60,681 nt of DNA from positions 1 to 60,681 of the forward strand of contig PKRE01000012.1 in assembly GCA_017577615.1 (NCBI GenBank). Reading direction: 5' to 3'. The translations under genes and the position numbers were made by a program. The DNA comes from Gammaproteobacteria bacterium (GTDB lineage Bacteria; Pseudomonadota; Gammaproteobacteria; Steroidobacterales; Steroidobacteraceae). Each line of letters begins with the position of its first letter. Position 1 is the first letter of the stretch. Below the pieces are notes generated by a model that saw only the letters and a list, made by a program, of their open reading frames with translations, had not been told where the DNA came from and searched no databases. Positions 18,664-27,570 of this stretch are shown one piece after another.

Positions 18664-20103
18664 TCAATTCTTAACCAAACACGCCATAAGCTCCGCGACC
18701 GTACGTGCCTCAAGCTCGTGTCGATCCGCGAACGTCTTGCTGATCAGGTCGCTCTGCTTCGGTGAAAAGTGCGCCGTCACAGCGCGCTTGAACTTCTCCA
18801 CCAGCATGGGAATCGCCTCCGCTCGGCGCTCGCGATGGCCGACCGGATAGTCGACCGCCACGCGTTCTGTCGCCGTGCCGTCACGGAAGAACACCTGCAC
18901 GGCGTTACCGATATAACGCTTATCCGGCGCGTAGTAGTCGCGCGTAAAGTCGGGGTTTTCGCGCAACTCCATCTTTGCGCGCAGCGCATCGATGCGCGGA
19001 TCGCACGCGACCGTGTCCTCATAATCGTCCGCTCGCAAGCGACCGAAGATGAGTGCAATCGCCACCATGTACTGCATGCAATGATCGCGGTCTGCCGGAT
19101 TCGCAAGCGGACCGGTCTTGTCGATGATGCGCAGCGCCGGCTCTTGCGTCTCGATGACGATCCGCTCGATGTCATCCAGCCGTTCGCGCACGCGCGGATG
19201 GAGAGTTATGGCCGCTTCAACCGCCGTCTGCGCGTGGAACTCGGCCGGGTACGAGATTTTGAAAAGCACGTTCTCCATCACGTAGCTGCCGAACGGCTGC
19301 GGACAAACGAGCGCCTTGCCCTGGAACAATGCGTCTTGGAAGCCCCAAGTCTCGGCTGTCAACGCAGAGGGGTAGCCCATCTCGCCCGCCAGCGCGAGCA
19401 GCGCCAGCCGCACGCCACGGCTCGTCGCATCGCCTGCCGCCCAACCCTTGCGAGAGCCAGTGTTCGGCGCGTGCCGATAAGCACGCAACGTGCCGCCATC
19501 CATCCAGGCATTCGAGACCGCATTGATCACCTGTTCCTGCGTGCCGCCGAGCATTGCCGTTGCCACCGCGGCAGAGGCAACGCGCACGAGCAGTACATGA
19601 TCGAGCCCGACGCGATTGAAGCTGTTCTCGAGCGCGAGCACGCCTTGGATCTCATATGCCTTGATCATCGCGCCGAGCAGCTCACGCACGGTCATGCCCC
19701 GCTTACCATGGGCCGCGTCCCGGCGTGCCAAGTAATCAGCGACCGCGAGAATACCGCCCAGATTATCCGAAGGATGTCCCCACTCCGCAGCCAGCCACGT
19801 ATCGTTGAAATCGAGCCAACGAATCATCACGCCGATGTTGAACGCTGCAGTGACCGGATCCAGCTCAAAGGACGTCCCAGGTACACGCGCGCCTCCAGGC
19901 ATCACCGCACCAGGCACGACTGGGCCCAACAGTCTCGTGCACGCTGGATTGCGAAGCGCCTGAAATGCGCAGGCGAGCGAGTCCATGAGACAGTAGTACG
20001 CCGTCTCGTACGCGGTTTCGCTTTCGATTTCATGTGAGAGCACGTACTCGGCGATATCGACGAGCAATCGGTCAGGCTCAGAACGGGCTGCGGATCTGGA
20101 CAT
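18664..20103 (-). CDS. prpD: MmgE/PrpD family protein, probable 2-methylcitrate dehydratase
   Basis: PrpD dehydrates 2-methylcitrate to 2-methylaconitate in propionate breakdown. Recognisable segments are YYCLMDSLACAFQAL, VRWLDFND-like MIRWLDFNDTWLAAEWGHPSDN, VSNAWMDGGTLRAYRHAPN and RKGWAAGDATSRGVRLALLA. The start at 20103 (MSRSAARSEPDRLLVDIAEY) gives 479 residues, near E. coli PrpD (483). No prpB or prpC is in the window, so the gene stands alone here and other MmgE/PrpD activities are possible. Confidence 0.88.
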   Translation of the reverse strand: MSRSAARSEPDRLLVDIAEYVLSHEIESETAYETAYYCLMDSLACAFQALRNPACTRLLGPVVPGAVMPGGARVPGTSFELDPVTAAFNIGVMIRWLDFNDTWLAAEWGHPSDNLGGILAVADYLARRDAAHGKRGMTVRELLGAMIKAYEIQGVLALENSFNRVGLDHVLLVRVASAAVATAMLGGTQEQVINAVSNAWMDGGTLRAYRHAPNTGSRKGWAAGDATSRGVRLALLALAGEMGYPSALTAETWGFQDALFQGKALVCPQPFGSYVMENVLFKISYPAEFHAQTAVEAAITLHPRVRERLDDIERIVIETQEPALRIIDKTGPLANPADRDHCMQYMVAIALIFGRLRADDYEDTVACDPRIDALRAKMELRENPDFTRDYYAPDKRYIGNAVQVFFRDGTATERVAVDYPVGHRERRAEAIPMLVEKFKRAVTAHFSPKQSDLISKTFADRHELEARTVAELMACLVKN

Positions 20104-20185
20104 GACAGCGTCGCAAACGAAGTGCGGAATGGAGGACGTTACATTGTAGAGGCTGAGCAAGTTCTCGCACGCGGCGCGCACTGTC

Positions 20186-20222
20186 TGCCGGGCTGGGGGC
20201 TGGAGACTGGGGCTGGCGCCAG
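20186..20222. repeat. Heptad repeat upstream of prpD
   Basis: GGGCTGG GGGCTGG AGACTGG GGCTGG runs in phase at seven bases in the 258-bp prpD/peptidase divergent region. Confidence 0.7.
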
Positions 20223-20361
20223 TCCGTGCTCGTGCGTCCGGTTCGGTGTGGCCCGCAATCGGTCGCAAAGCGTACCGCATAGCGGCTTCTATCCTTGCGC
20301 CCGACCCCAAGCCTCACGGCCTTGCTACACTATTCCTTTCGCACTCGCTCTACGGTTCCTC

Positions 20362-21573
20362 ATGAGGTTGATCGCGTCTCTTGCGCTCTTGTGTCTTCTC
20401 ACACTTTCCGTGAGAGCGGAGGAATTCTTCGATGCGCACTACACGGCGACTTTTCGGCCGTCCACCGGCAAGGTTGCCGTCGAGCTGCAGCTCAAGGGCG
20501 CGACGCTGCCGAGCATCGTGCGGCTACGCATCGATCCGAAGCGTCACTCGGCGTTCCACTCCAATGACAGGATCGAGATGCAAGGCACGGAGGTCGTCTG
20601 GCACCCGCGCGGTAAATCATCGAGCTTGAGCTATGAGTTCACGGTGAACCATGAGCGCAGCCCGCAGCGCTACGACTCGTACATGACCAACGATTGGGCG
20701 CTGTTGCGCGGGGACAAGCTCGTGCCGAGCGCACGCGTGACGTCGAAGCCGGGGCTGACGGCCCGCACGACCATGACGTTCGTGCTTCCTGATGACTGGT
20801 CAATAGCGACGCCCTACGCGCCGCCGGGCACCAGGACGATCTCGATCGACGACCCGGCACGCCGGCTCGATCGACCCTTGGGCTGGTTGCTCGCGGGCAA
20901 GATCGGCGTACGCGCGGAGAAGATCGGGCACGTGCAGGCGACCATCGCTGCGCCCGTCGGCGAGAGCGCGCGTAGACAGGACATGCTGGCGTTCCTGAAC
21001 TGGAATCTGCCAAAGCTGCTCGAGGTGTTCGACTCGTTCCCTTCGCGGCTTCTCGTTGTCTCTGCCGGCGACCCGATGTGGCGCGGCGGCTTGTCCGGAC
21101 CGTCCTCGCTGTTCATCCATAGTGATCGACCGCTGATCAGTGAGAATCGCACGAGCACGCTGCTACACGAGCTCGTGCACATCGCGACCGGGTTACGCAG
21201 CGATCACGAAAGCGATTGGATCGTGGAAGGCATCGCCGAGTACTACTCCATCGAGACGCTGCGTCGCTCCGGCGGCATCAGCGAGCGTCGCTACGTGCAG
21301 GCGCTGGACAACTTGGCACGTTGGGCGCAGCGTTCGCCCACGCTTTTCACGAGACATTCGAGCGGTCCGACGACGGCGCGCGCCGTGCTGGTGTTCGTCG
21401 CCGCGGATCGCGAGATCCGCAAGCTCACGAATGGACAGAAGAGCCTGGATGATGTCGCACGCGCGCTAGCCAAGGATCGCGGCGAGGTGAGCTTGGCACG
21501 CTTGCAGGAAACCACAGCTAAAGTCGTCGGCAGGCCGATCTCCACCTTCGAGCGAAAGAATCTCGAGCGATGA
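20362..21573 (+). CDS. Exported gluzincin-like metallopeptidase of unknown substrate
   Basis: A clear signal peptide (MRLIASLALLCLLTLSVRAE) leads to about 250 residues of beta-rich region. A zinc site HELVH follows near residue 272, with a downstream Glu in WIVEGIAEYYSIETL. HExxH followed by a WxxEGxAEY glutamate is the gluzincin pattern of M1 and M61 peptidases. The second half contains helices typical of those families. Length is 403 residues. It is probably periplasmic. The start is chosen for the signal peptide, as a longer frame upstream has no family features. It ends just before a palindromic C-rich repeat. Confidence 0.75.
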   Translation: MRLIASLALLCLLTLSVRAEEFFDAHYTATFRPSTGKVAVELQLKGATLPSIVRLRIDPKRHSAFHSNDRIEMQGTEVVWHPRGKSSSLSYEFTVNHERSPQRYDSYMTNDWALLRGDKLVPSARVTSKPGLTARTTMTFVLPDDWSIATPYAPPGTRTISIDDPARRLDRPLGWLLAGKIGVRAEKIGHVQATIAAPVGESARRQDMLAFLNWNLPKLLEVFDSFPSRLLVVSAGDPMWRGGLSGPSSLFIHSDRPLISENRTSTLLHELVHIATGLRSDHESDWIVEGIAEYYSIETLRRSGGISERRYVQALDNLARWAQRSPTLFTRHSSGPTTARAVLVFVAADREIRKLTNGQKSLDDVARALAKDRGEVSLARLQETTAKVVGRPISTFERKNLER

Positions 21574-21580
21574 GTGATGG

Positions 21581-21620
21581 CCCCCTCCCCGGCCCTCCCC
21601 CGCTTCGCGGGGGAGGGAGC
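21581..21620. repeat. C-rich palindromic repeat after the peptidase gene
   Basis: Perfect 11-bp arms (CCCTCCCCCGC at 21593-21603, complement at 21607-21617) close a TTC loop eight or more bases after the stop codon. The left flank is CCCCCTCCCCGG. It could act as a terminator but lacks a T-run. Confidence 0.8.
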
Positions 21621-21639
21621 TGTTCGTCGCTCACAGCGC

Positions 21640-21732
21640 GCTCATGCCGGCACCCAGAGCCCAGAGCCCAGTGCCCAGTGCCCCACTAACCTGGGCCCCC
21701 AGCCCCGACCCCCAAACCCCGACCCGCAACGG
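21640..21732. repeat. Heptad repeat array overlapping the 3' end of the Gfo/Idh gene
   Basis: CCAGAGC CCAGAGC CCAGTGC CCAGTGC heptads are followed by GACCCCC- and AACCCCG-type units. The array runs into the last codons of the oxidoreductase gene and encodes its Gly-rich tail. Confidence 0.7.
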
Positions 21733-22678
21733 AGCCGCGCACCAGCTCGGTGATGCGCATCGCCGTCTCCAGCGCGCGTAGACCGTCTTCCCCGCTGACG
21801 ACGGGCGCACTGCCCGTGCGCACAGCAGTGAGAAAGGCAGCGATTTCGTCGCGGAGCGCATCCCCTTCCAGCGCCTCTTCTTCGATCGACACTTGCGCCG
21901 GCGATTCGACGATGTCTCCGGCATCCTTCTTGCGAATGACGCTCAAAATCTTCTGTTGCATGTCGATCGACAAGTAAGCGTCGTCTTGGAAGATGCGGAT
22001 CTTGCGCTCCTGCTTGAGGCTGATGCGACTTGCCGTGGTGTTTGCGACACAGCCGCCTTCGAACTTCAGCCGCGCGTTCACGATGTCGATCTCGCCCGAG
22101 AACACGCTGGCGCCGATCGCATCGATACTCACGATCGGAGTGCCGACAAGCTCTTGAATCAAGTCTATGTCGTGAATCATCAGATCGAGCACGACGCTCA
22201 CATCGCTGCCGCGTTGCTTGAACGGCGCGAGCCGATGCGACTCGATGAAGCGCGGTGCTTTGAGCTGCCTCACTGCGGCGACGACGGCCGGATTGAAGCG
22301 CTCCAGGTGCCCGACCTGCAGCACGCAACCACGTCGCTTCGCGGTCGCGATCAGCTGCTGCGCTTCCGCGACGGTGGTTGCGATCGGTTTCTCGACGAGC
22401 ACATGAATGCCGTGCTCGAGCAGCTCGCAGCCGATCCGATGATGCAGTGGCGTGGGCACAGCCAGGCTCACTGCGTCCACTCGCCCGATGAGCTCACGGT
22501 AATTCACAAGCGCCTCGACGCCGAGCTCCGCGGCGACCTTCGCGGCGGTGTCCGGGTTCGCGTCGACGACCGCCACGAGCTGCGAGTCAGACAGCTGCGC
22601 GTACTTTTGTGCGTGGAAGCGACCGAGGTAACCGACGCCAACGACGGCAGTACGTAGAGGAGTATCTTTGGAAATCAC
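21686..22678 (-). CDS. Gfo/Idh/MocA family NAD(P)-dependent oxidoreductase
   Basis: The Rossmann motif TAVVGVGYLGRFHAQKYAQL opens the protein. LAVPTPLHHRIGCELLEHGI, HVLVEKPIATTVAEAQQLI (the EKP motif) and VGHLERFNPAVVAAV follow. This subgroup resembles UDP-GlcNAc 3-dehydrogenase (GnnA) and related sugar-nucleotide dehydrogenases, but the aminotransferase partner is absent here, so the substrate is open. A GTG at 22678 with GAGAG six bases upstream is the best start (330 residues). ATG 22708 lacks a ribosome site. The C-terminus (RGLGVGAGGPG) is translated heptad repeat. Confidence 0.85.
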   Translation of the reverse strand: MISKDTPLRTAVVGVGYLGRFHAQKYAQLSDSQLVAVVDANPDTAAKVAAELGVEALVNYRELIGRVDAVSLAVPTPLHHRIGCELLEHGIHVLVEKPIATTVAEAQQLIATAKRRGCVLQVGHLERFNPAVVAAVRQLKAPRFIESHRLAPFKQRGSDVSVVLDLMIHDIDLIQELVGTPIVSIDAIGASVFSGEIDIVNARLKFEGGCVANTTASRISLKQERKIRIFQDDAYLSIDMQQKILSVIRKKDAGDIVESPAQVSIEEEALEGDALRDEIAAFLTAVRTGSAPVVSGEDGLRALETAMRITELVRGSVAGRGLGVGAGGPG

Positions 22679-22848
22679 GAGGCGCTCTCGTTGTGATACC
22701 TCGCGCATGATAGTGGAAGGTGCCGACCCGCGTCCGCCCCTTGCAACCGTCGCCGCTACGCGACGGACGCCGATCTTCACTTGCGGGCACGTCGACGAGT
22801 CGCCAACATGCGCTCGTCTTTGGCTCCATGGGAACGTTTTGTCGAGCT

Positions 22849-23250
22849 ATGAGCACAGCAGACCCGGTGGCGGAACATGCGAGGGGAAAGCAGCGCCTGC
22901 GCTTCGAGCTCGCGTTCGCAAGCGTGTGGCTTGCCATTGGATTGTTTGCGCTGCCTGCGCTGATCTACGTGGTGGGGATCCTGATGCTCGGCCCGTACGG
23001 CGAAGGATGGGGTCTCGGCCGCTTTTATACGGACTTCTTCAAGGACTTGGCGGGGTTGTCTCCGCGGGCCTGGAGCATCGCGCTCGGACCGCTCATCCTG
23101 ATCACTGTGCTGCGCCTACTGTTTTTCGACGTGCGAGCACCTCGGGAAGATCGATCCGCCGCCTCCCCACCAGCACCCCGTACGCAGCGGCCAGCTTCAC
23201 GCGCACCACGCGGACCGAGCCGCGTGGAGCCGCGCATTTCCCTCGAATAG
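22849..23250 (+). CDS. Small two-helix membrane protein, unknown function
   Basis: The 133-residue product has two membrane segments (FASVWLAIGLFALPALIYVVG and IALGPLILITVLRLLFF). The loop between them (GEGWGLGRFYTDFFKDL) is probably outside. The tail is long, Pro/Arg-rich and cytoplasmic. I do not recognise a family. ATG 22849 is chosen because upstream codons read as non-coding sequence. It is divergent from the Gfo/Idh gene. A perfect 34-bp palindrome starts 17 bp after its stop. Confidence 0.65.
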   Translation: MSTADPVAEHARGKQRLRFELAFASVWLAIGLFALPALIYVVGILMLGPYGEGWGLGRFYTDFFKDLAGLSPRAWSIALGPLILITVLRLLFFDVRAPREDRSAASPPAPRTQRPASRAPRGPSRVEPRISLE

Positions 23251-23266
23251 CGATTGAACAAAATAC

Positions 23267-23300
23267 CGTCAGGATTGTGACGATCGTCACAATCCTGACG
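23267..23300. repeat. Perfect 34-bp palindrome
   Basis: The left half CGTCAGGATTGTGACGA is exactly complementary to the right half, with no spacer. The inner core is GTGACGATCGTCAC. There is no T-run on the plus strand, while GTATTTTG follows on the minus strand. It lies between two small same-strand genes, about 84 bp before the start of the second. Confidence 0.9.
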
Positions 23301-23383
23301 GCCGGGAATTTGCGGTCCTGTGGGATTCTGTAAGCTTCGCCCGATCAGACAAGCGACTCTGTCACAAGGCGAAGGTTGTGCTG

Positions 23384-23602
23384 ATGAGGTGGTTCGCTAA
23401 GTGGTTCGGGCGACGGAAAGACGAAGATGATGAGCCGGCCCGATTTACGACGCCCCCGAACGTCAGGACTGCGACCAAGACCCCGCGGCCCAAAGCTTCT
23501 GCCAGTGTGAGAACACCGGCGCAGAAGGCGATGGGCTTCGATCCTTACAACAGCGGCGCGTTCGAGCGTCACAACGCCTGGGAGCGCACGAACTTGCGCT
23601 AA
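23384..23602 (+). CDS. Small basic protein of unknown function
   Basis: A 72-residue protein starts MRWFAKWFGRRKDEDDEPAR, with GAAGG eight bases before ATG 23384. An alternative GTG two codons earlier is too close to that site. The N-terminal amphipathic aromatic/basic stretch could touch the membrane. The rest is Pro/Thr/Lys-rich and probably disordered, ending FDPYNSGAFERHNAWERTNLR. The Tyr/Asn-rich C-terminus looks conserved in style, but I cannot name a family. The palindrome upstream may regulate it. Confidence 0.6.
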   Translation: MRWFAKWFGRRKDEDDEPARFTTPPNVRTATKTPRPKASASVRTPAQKAMGFDPYNSGAFERHNAWERTNLR

Positions 23603-23776
23603 GGCCCGAGACTGCGGGTCATTCAGCCGCCCCGGCCGGCGGACGACGACATCGGTCGGCGGCAGCTCGTCGCCGGACACGGGACGGCAATTCGCGACCC
23701 CCTCAGCCTCCTCAGCTGCGCCCGAGCCGCGAGCCCCACGCCCCGAGCCCGATTAGGAGTTTCCCCCATACCCCGT

Positions 23777-24064
23777 TCACTCGGGCCAGTACAACATCCC
23801 CACTGCCAGCACGCAGAGCCACATCGCCGCTTGGGCCACGTGGCGCCAGGGACGCTGCTTCAACGTGGCGACCAGGCTCGTGCCGGCAGCCGCCGTCAAC
23901 AGGATGAACACCCCTGCACCCTGCAACAGCGCTCCAAACTCCTCGAGCAGCTCCGGGTATCGCCCCTTCAAGACTAGGAAAATGACGATCACGCCCAATA
24001 AACCGAACGTGATCGCAGCGGCCGAACCGAAGATGATGGCGTTGAGAACTGCAAAGGGACGCAT
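23777..24064 (-). CDS. Small three-helix membrane protein, unknown function
   Basis: A 95-residue product with three hydrophobic segments: AAITFGLLGVIVIFLVL, AGVFILLTAAAGTSLVA and AQAAMWLCVLAVGMLYW. A charged loop KGRYPELLEEF sits after the first helix. It is divergent from the prc gene and closely spaced, so the two may share a control region. No family is recognised. Hydrophobic periodicity and clean frame support a real gene. Confidence 0.65.
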   Translation of the reverse strand: MRPFAVLNAIIFGSAAAITFGLLGVIVIFLVLKGRYPELLEEFGALLQGAGVFILLTAAAGTSLVATLKQRPWRHVAQAAMWLCVLAVGMLYWPE

Positions 24065-24193
24065 CGATCTTTTGCCGTGGACTCTAATGTACGTGGGCCG
24101 CGTACTTGATCGGCGTGCGGCGTCTCTCTAGCCTTGACAGGTGACAGTGCGGAGTCCGATCAAGGTAGCCACATTCGACGAGGTGTTGAAACA

Positions 24194-26344
24194 GTGTATC
24201 AGCCTGCCGCAAAGGAACCTGCCGCCACGGTGACTCCGACGCGTCGGCGCGCCACCCTGCTCTTCAGCCTGCCGGCGTTGCTGATCGTTTCCGGCCTGCT
24301 GGCAGGCACGGCGCAGGCGCCAGTCGCGAAAGCCGTCGCGACCTCAAGCGTTCAAGAGCTCGCTCCGACGGAGCGCCATCGGCGCGTCAGCAAGCTCGTC
24401 AGCAATGTGATCGAGCGTTCGCATTATCGCCAGGCGCCGATCAACGATCCGATCTCGTCGCTTGTGCTCGATCGCTACCTCGAGCAGCTCGACGCATCGC
24501 GCAGCTACTTCCTTGCCAGCGACATCGCTGAGTTCGAACGCTTTCGTTATCAGCTCGATGATGCGGTCGTAGAAGGACGGCTCGAGCCTGTGTTCACCAT
24601 ATTCAATCGCTTCCAGCAGCGCAACCGCGAGCGTGTTGCCTACGCCCTCGAGCTGCTCAAGACGGAGCCGGACTTCACGGTCGACGAGTACTTCGAGTTC
24701 GATCGCTCCAAGGCACCTTGGCCGAAGGACGAAGCAGAGCTGAACGAGATCTGGCGCAAGCGCGTGAAGAACGACGCGGTCTCGCTCATGCTCACCGGCA
24801 AGACCTGGCCCGAGACGCGCGAGACCTTGCAGAAGCGCTACGAGCGCGTCCTGAAGCGCAATCAGCAGGTCACCAGCGACGACATCTTCGAAGTTTTCAT
24901 GAACGCGTTCGCGCACGTGTTCGATCCGCACTCGAGCTACTTCTCGCCGCGGAACTCTGAGGAATACAAGATCCAGATGAGCCTGTCCTACGAGGGCATC
25001 GGCGCATCGCTGCAGCTCGTCGATGACTACGTCACCGTCCTCAACGTGCTGCCGGGCGGCCCGGCGGCCGTCGCCGGAACGCTCAATCCCAATGACCGCA
25101 TCATCGCCGTCGGTGAGGGTAAGACCGGCAAGATGGTCGACGTGGTCGGCTGGCGGCTCGATGACGTCGTGCAGATCATCCGCGGCAAAGTCGGCACGAC
25201 CGTGCGTCTGCAAATCCTGCCTGCCGGCGCCGCGCCGGGCTCGGGCGAGAAGCAGATCGAGCTGGTGCGTAACAGGGTGACGCTCGAGGCGCAGGCTGCG
25301 CAGAAGCAGCTGCGCACGATCCAGCGCGACGACCGCGAGCTCAAGGTCGGCATCGTGACCGTGCCGAGCTTCTATCAGGACTTCGAGGCGAAGGCTGCCG
25401 GTGCGCCCGACTATCGCAGCACGACGCGCGACGTGCGCCGCCTGATCGAGGAGCTCAAAGCCGAGGGCATGGACGCGCTGGTCATCGATCTGCGCGGCAA
25501 CGGAGGCGGTCATTTGACCGAAGCGACGGCCCTCTCCGGCCTGTTCATCCCGCAAGGGCCGATCGTGCAGCTGCGCGAAACCGGCGGCCGCGTCGAAGTG
25601 CTCGATGATCCAGAACCCGGCGTCGTGTGGGACGGGCCGCTCGTCGTGCTGGTGGATCGTTTCAGCGCTTCCGCGTCGGAGATCTTTGCGGCGGCCATCC
25701 AAGACTATGGCCGCGGCATCATCGTGGGCCAGCAAACCTTCGGTAAGGGCTCGGTGCAGAACCTGTATCCGCTCGACCGCTATGCGCTCGGTAGCGATCC
25801 GGGCTTCGGTCAGCTGACCGTGACGATCGGCAAGTACTACCGCGTCACTGGCGAGAGCACGCAGCATCGCGGCGTTCAGCCCGACATCGCGCTGCCGACC
25901 GGCATCAGCCCGGATGAAGTCGGCGAGAGCACGCGGGAAAGCGCTCTGCCCTGGGACCGCATTCGCCCGGTGGACTATACGAAGCAAGCGGTGTTGTCGC
26001 AGGCCGTCGCGGAGCTGACGCGCGCTCATGAAGAGCGCGTCGCCAATGATCCGAACTTCAAGCTCATGCTCGCAGAGCTAGAGGCGCACGATCGAGCGCG
26101 CTCTCAGAAGAGGGTTTCACTCAACCTGCAGGCGCGGATGGCAGAGCGCGAGCGGCTCGACAAGGAGCGACTCGACCGCGAGAACCAGCGGCGCGCGGCA
26201 CGCGGCGAGCCGCCGATTGCGAGCTTGAGCGAGCTCGGCAACGCAGAGCCGCCGGATGTGATCTTGGATGAAACCGTGCAGATTGCTGCCGACTTCACGG
26301 GGATACAAGGACTCTATCTCACCCGGTTGAAGGCGGAGCGATAG
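24194..26344 (+). CDS. prc: Carboxy-terminal processing (tail-specific) protease Prc/Tsp
   Basis: Prc is a periplasmic S41A serine protease that degrades tagged or misfolded envelope proteins and trims lipoproteins and murein hydrolases. A signal-anchor (RRRATLLFSLPALLIVSGLL) precedes the N-terminal helical domain (FDPHSSYFSPRNSEEY). A PDZ domain follows (LPGGPAAVAGTLNPNDRIIAV). The catalytic region has Ser in DRFSASASEIFAAAI (about residue 493) and Lys in QTFGKGSVQ (about 517). GTG 24194 has GAGGTG eight bases upstream, so I prefer it to a TTG at 24134. Length is 716 residues, against 682 in E. coli. Confidence 0.95.
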   Translation: MYQPAAKEPAATVTPTRRRATLLFSLPALLIVSGLLAGTAQAPVAKAVATSSVQELAPTERHRRVSKLVSNVIERSHYRQAPINDPISSLVLDRYLEQLDASRSYFLASDIAEFERFRYQLDDAVVEGRLEPVFTIFNRFQQRNRERVAYALELLKTEPDFTVDEYFEFDRSKAPWPKDEAELNEIWRKRVKNDAVSLMLTGKTWPETRETLQKRYERVLKRNQQVTSDDIFEVFMNAFAHVFDPHSSYFSPRNSEEYKIQMSLSYEGIGASLQLVDDYVTVLNVLPGGPAAVAGTLNPNDRIIAVGEGKTGKMVDVVGWRLDDVVQIIRGKVGTTVRLQILPAGAAPGSGEKQIELVRNRVTLEAQAAQKQLRTIQRDDRELKVGIVTVPSFYQDFEAKAAGAPDYRSTTRDVRRLIEELKAEGMDALVIDLRGNGGGHLTEATALSGLFIPQGPIVQLRETGGRVEVLDDPEPGVVWDGPLVVLVDRFSASASEIFAAAIQDYGRGIIVGQQTFGKGSVQNLYPLDRYALGSDPGFGQLTVTIGKYYRVTGESTQHRGVQPDIALPTGISPDEVGESTRESALPWDRIRPVDYTKQAVLSQAVAELTRAHEERVANDPNFKLMLAELEAHDRARSQKRVSLNLQARMAERERLDKERLDRENQRRAARGEPPIASLSELGNAEPPDVILDETVQIAADFTGIQGLYLTRLKAER

Positions 26345-26459
26345 GCTGTAGGCCCTAGTCTAGGCTGTAGTGAGGACCTCGCAAAAGGTACGGGCGCTTC
26401 TCACAGCGCCCAGAGCCCGTGCCCAATGACGCCACGGACGGCTCCGCGGCCCACTGCCC
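26345..26459. repeat. Heptad repeat between prc and the coiled-coil gene
   Basis: GGCTGTA GGCCCTA GTCTAGGCTGTA units and later CGCCCAG AGCCCGT GCCCAAT units fill the gap between convergent genes. Confidence 0.6.
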
Positions 26460-27515
26460 TCACAACAGCGCCCTGTAGACATCCCAATAGTCATCGACCA
26501 GCACGTTGATGCCGGCGCGATTGGCTGTCTCCAGGCCAGAGACGAGGTTCGTCGGCGCAGGAAGCGTGCCGATCGAATCGGTGAGCGGCACGGTGTCGGC
26601 ATCGCTGCGATAGGTGGCGTTCGCACGCAACGCCTCCGTGCGTGCCTTGAGACCGGCCAAGTCCGCAGCCGCACGCTCAACGACGGCGCCTGCATCACGC
26701 AAGAGCGTCAGAAGGCGCCGGCACTGCTCCTGGTCGCCATAGCGCACTTCGAGCAGACGCTTCGTCGTGGTCTCCTTGGCGAGCATGGCCAACCCACCCT
26801 CCGACAATGCCGCGACCAAGTGCTGCGCATAGGCGATCACCGCAGTGTTCACGATGCGGCGCCCGTCCACGGAGATACCGGGGAACTCCGGTGCGGGTGC
26901 ATTCTCCAGATCGGCGCGCTCGTCGGATAAGTCCGTTACCTGAGTGGCGACGACCTCCCACTTCTGACGCTCGACCTCGATTTCTTCCGCAAGCCGACGA
27001 CGTTGGAAGTAGTTCCAGAACCCACGTAGCCGCTCGAGCTTGTTCTGCATCAGCTTGAGCTGCGCTTCGAGCATGTCGGCGGTCGAGCGCGCATCGAGAA
27101 TGCGCCGGTCCAGGTCGGCTAGTTGACGTTGTCTGCCTTGATCAAATTCGATCAGCTGACGACGCCGTTCGCGCTCTCTTTGCTGTTGCTCTAGCTGGCG
27201 CGCGAACCGTTCGACTCTGCTCGCGCAGTTGCGCCACAGACCGCGCAGCTGGAAGTAGACGAGCGCGTGAGGCCCCACGTCCGGGTTCCCGAGATACTCC
27301 TCGAGCGCTGCGAATTGCTCGCGCGCCTGCTCCGCTGCGAGCTCATAGGCACGAAGCTTCTCTTTGAGCTTGTAGTGCTCGTTTTGCAGCCGCGACAGCT
27401 CCTTCTTGAGCTCCGCACGATTCCAATACAGCTGCAGCAGCCGTTCCTGCTGCTCGGCGGGCTCCAGCCCGGCGAGACGCTGGCGGATCGCGTTCAGCCT
27501 GCGAGAGAGACTCAT
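26460..27515 (-). CDS. Long coiled-coil protein of unknown function
   Basis: The first 200 of 351 residues are predicted coiled coil, rich in Glu, Arg, Gln and Leu (ELKKELSRLQNEHYKLKEKL; RQLEQQQRERERRRQLIEF; MLEAQLKLMQNKLERL). A conserved-looking globular end holds APAPEFPGISVDGRRIVNTA and ETTTKRLLEVRYGDQEQCRR. There is no signal peptide, so it is probably cytoplasmic. I cannot name a family. The gene starts 56 bp after a DUF1249 gene ends on the same strand and may be co-transcribed with it. Confidence 0.75.
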   Translation of the reverse strand: MSLSRRLNAIRQRLAGLEPAEQQERLLQLYWNRAELKKELSRLQNEHYKLKEKLRAYELAAEQAREQFAALEEYLGNPDVGPHALVYFQLRGLWRNCASRVERFARQLEQQQRERERRRQLIEFDQGRQRQLADLDRRILDARSTADMLEAQLKLMQNKLERLRGFWNYFQRRRLAEEIEVERQKWEVVATQVTDLSDERADLENAPAPEFPGISVDGRRIVNTAVIAYAQHLVAALSEGGLAMLAKETTTKRLLEVRYGDQEQCRRLLTLLRDAGAVVERAAADLAGLKARTEALRANATYRSDADTVPLTDSIGTLPAPTNLVSGLETANRAGINVLVDDYWDVYRALL

Positions 27516-27570
27516 GCGGTACGATACGCGCAGCTCGGGGAGCCGAGCCGCGCCGTGAAGGCGCTGTTGT

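Noticed and set aside
18769..20037. 422-codon open frame antisense to prpD
   Set aside because: His/Arg-rich shadow translation without motifs; PrpD is clear on the other strand.
24344..26029. 561-codon open frame antisense to prc
   Set aside because: Overlaps the protease core fully and has a composition typical of antisense frames in high-GC DNA.
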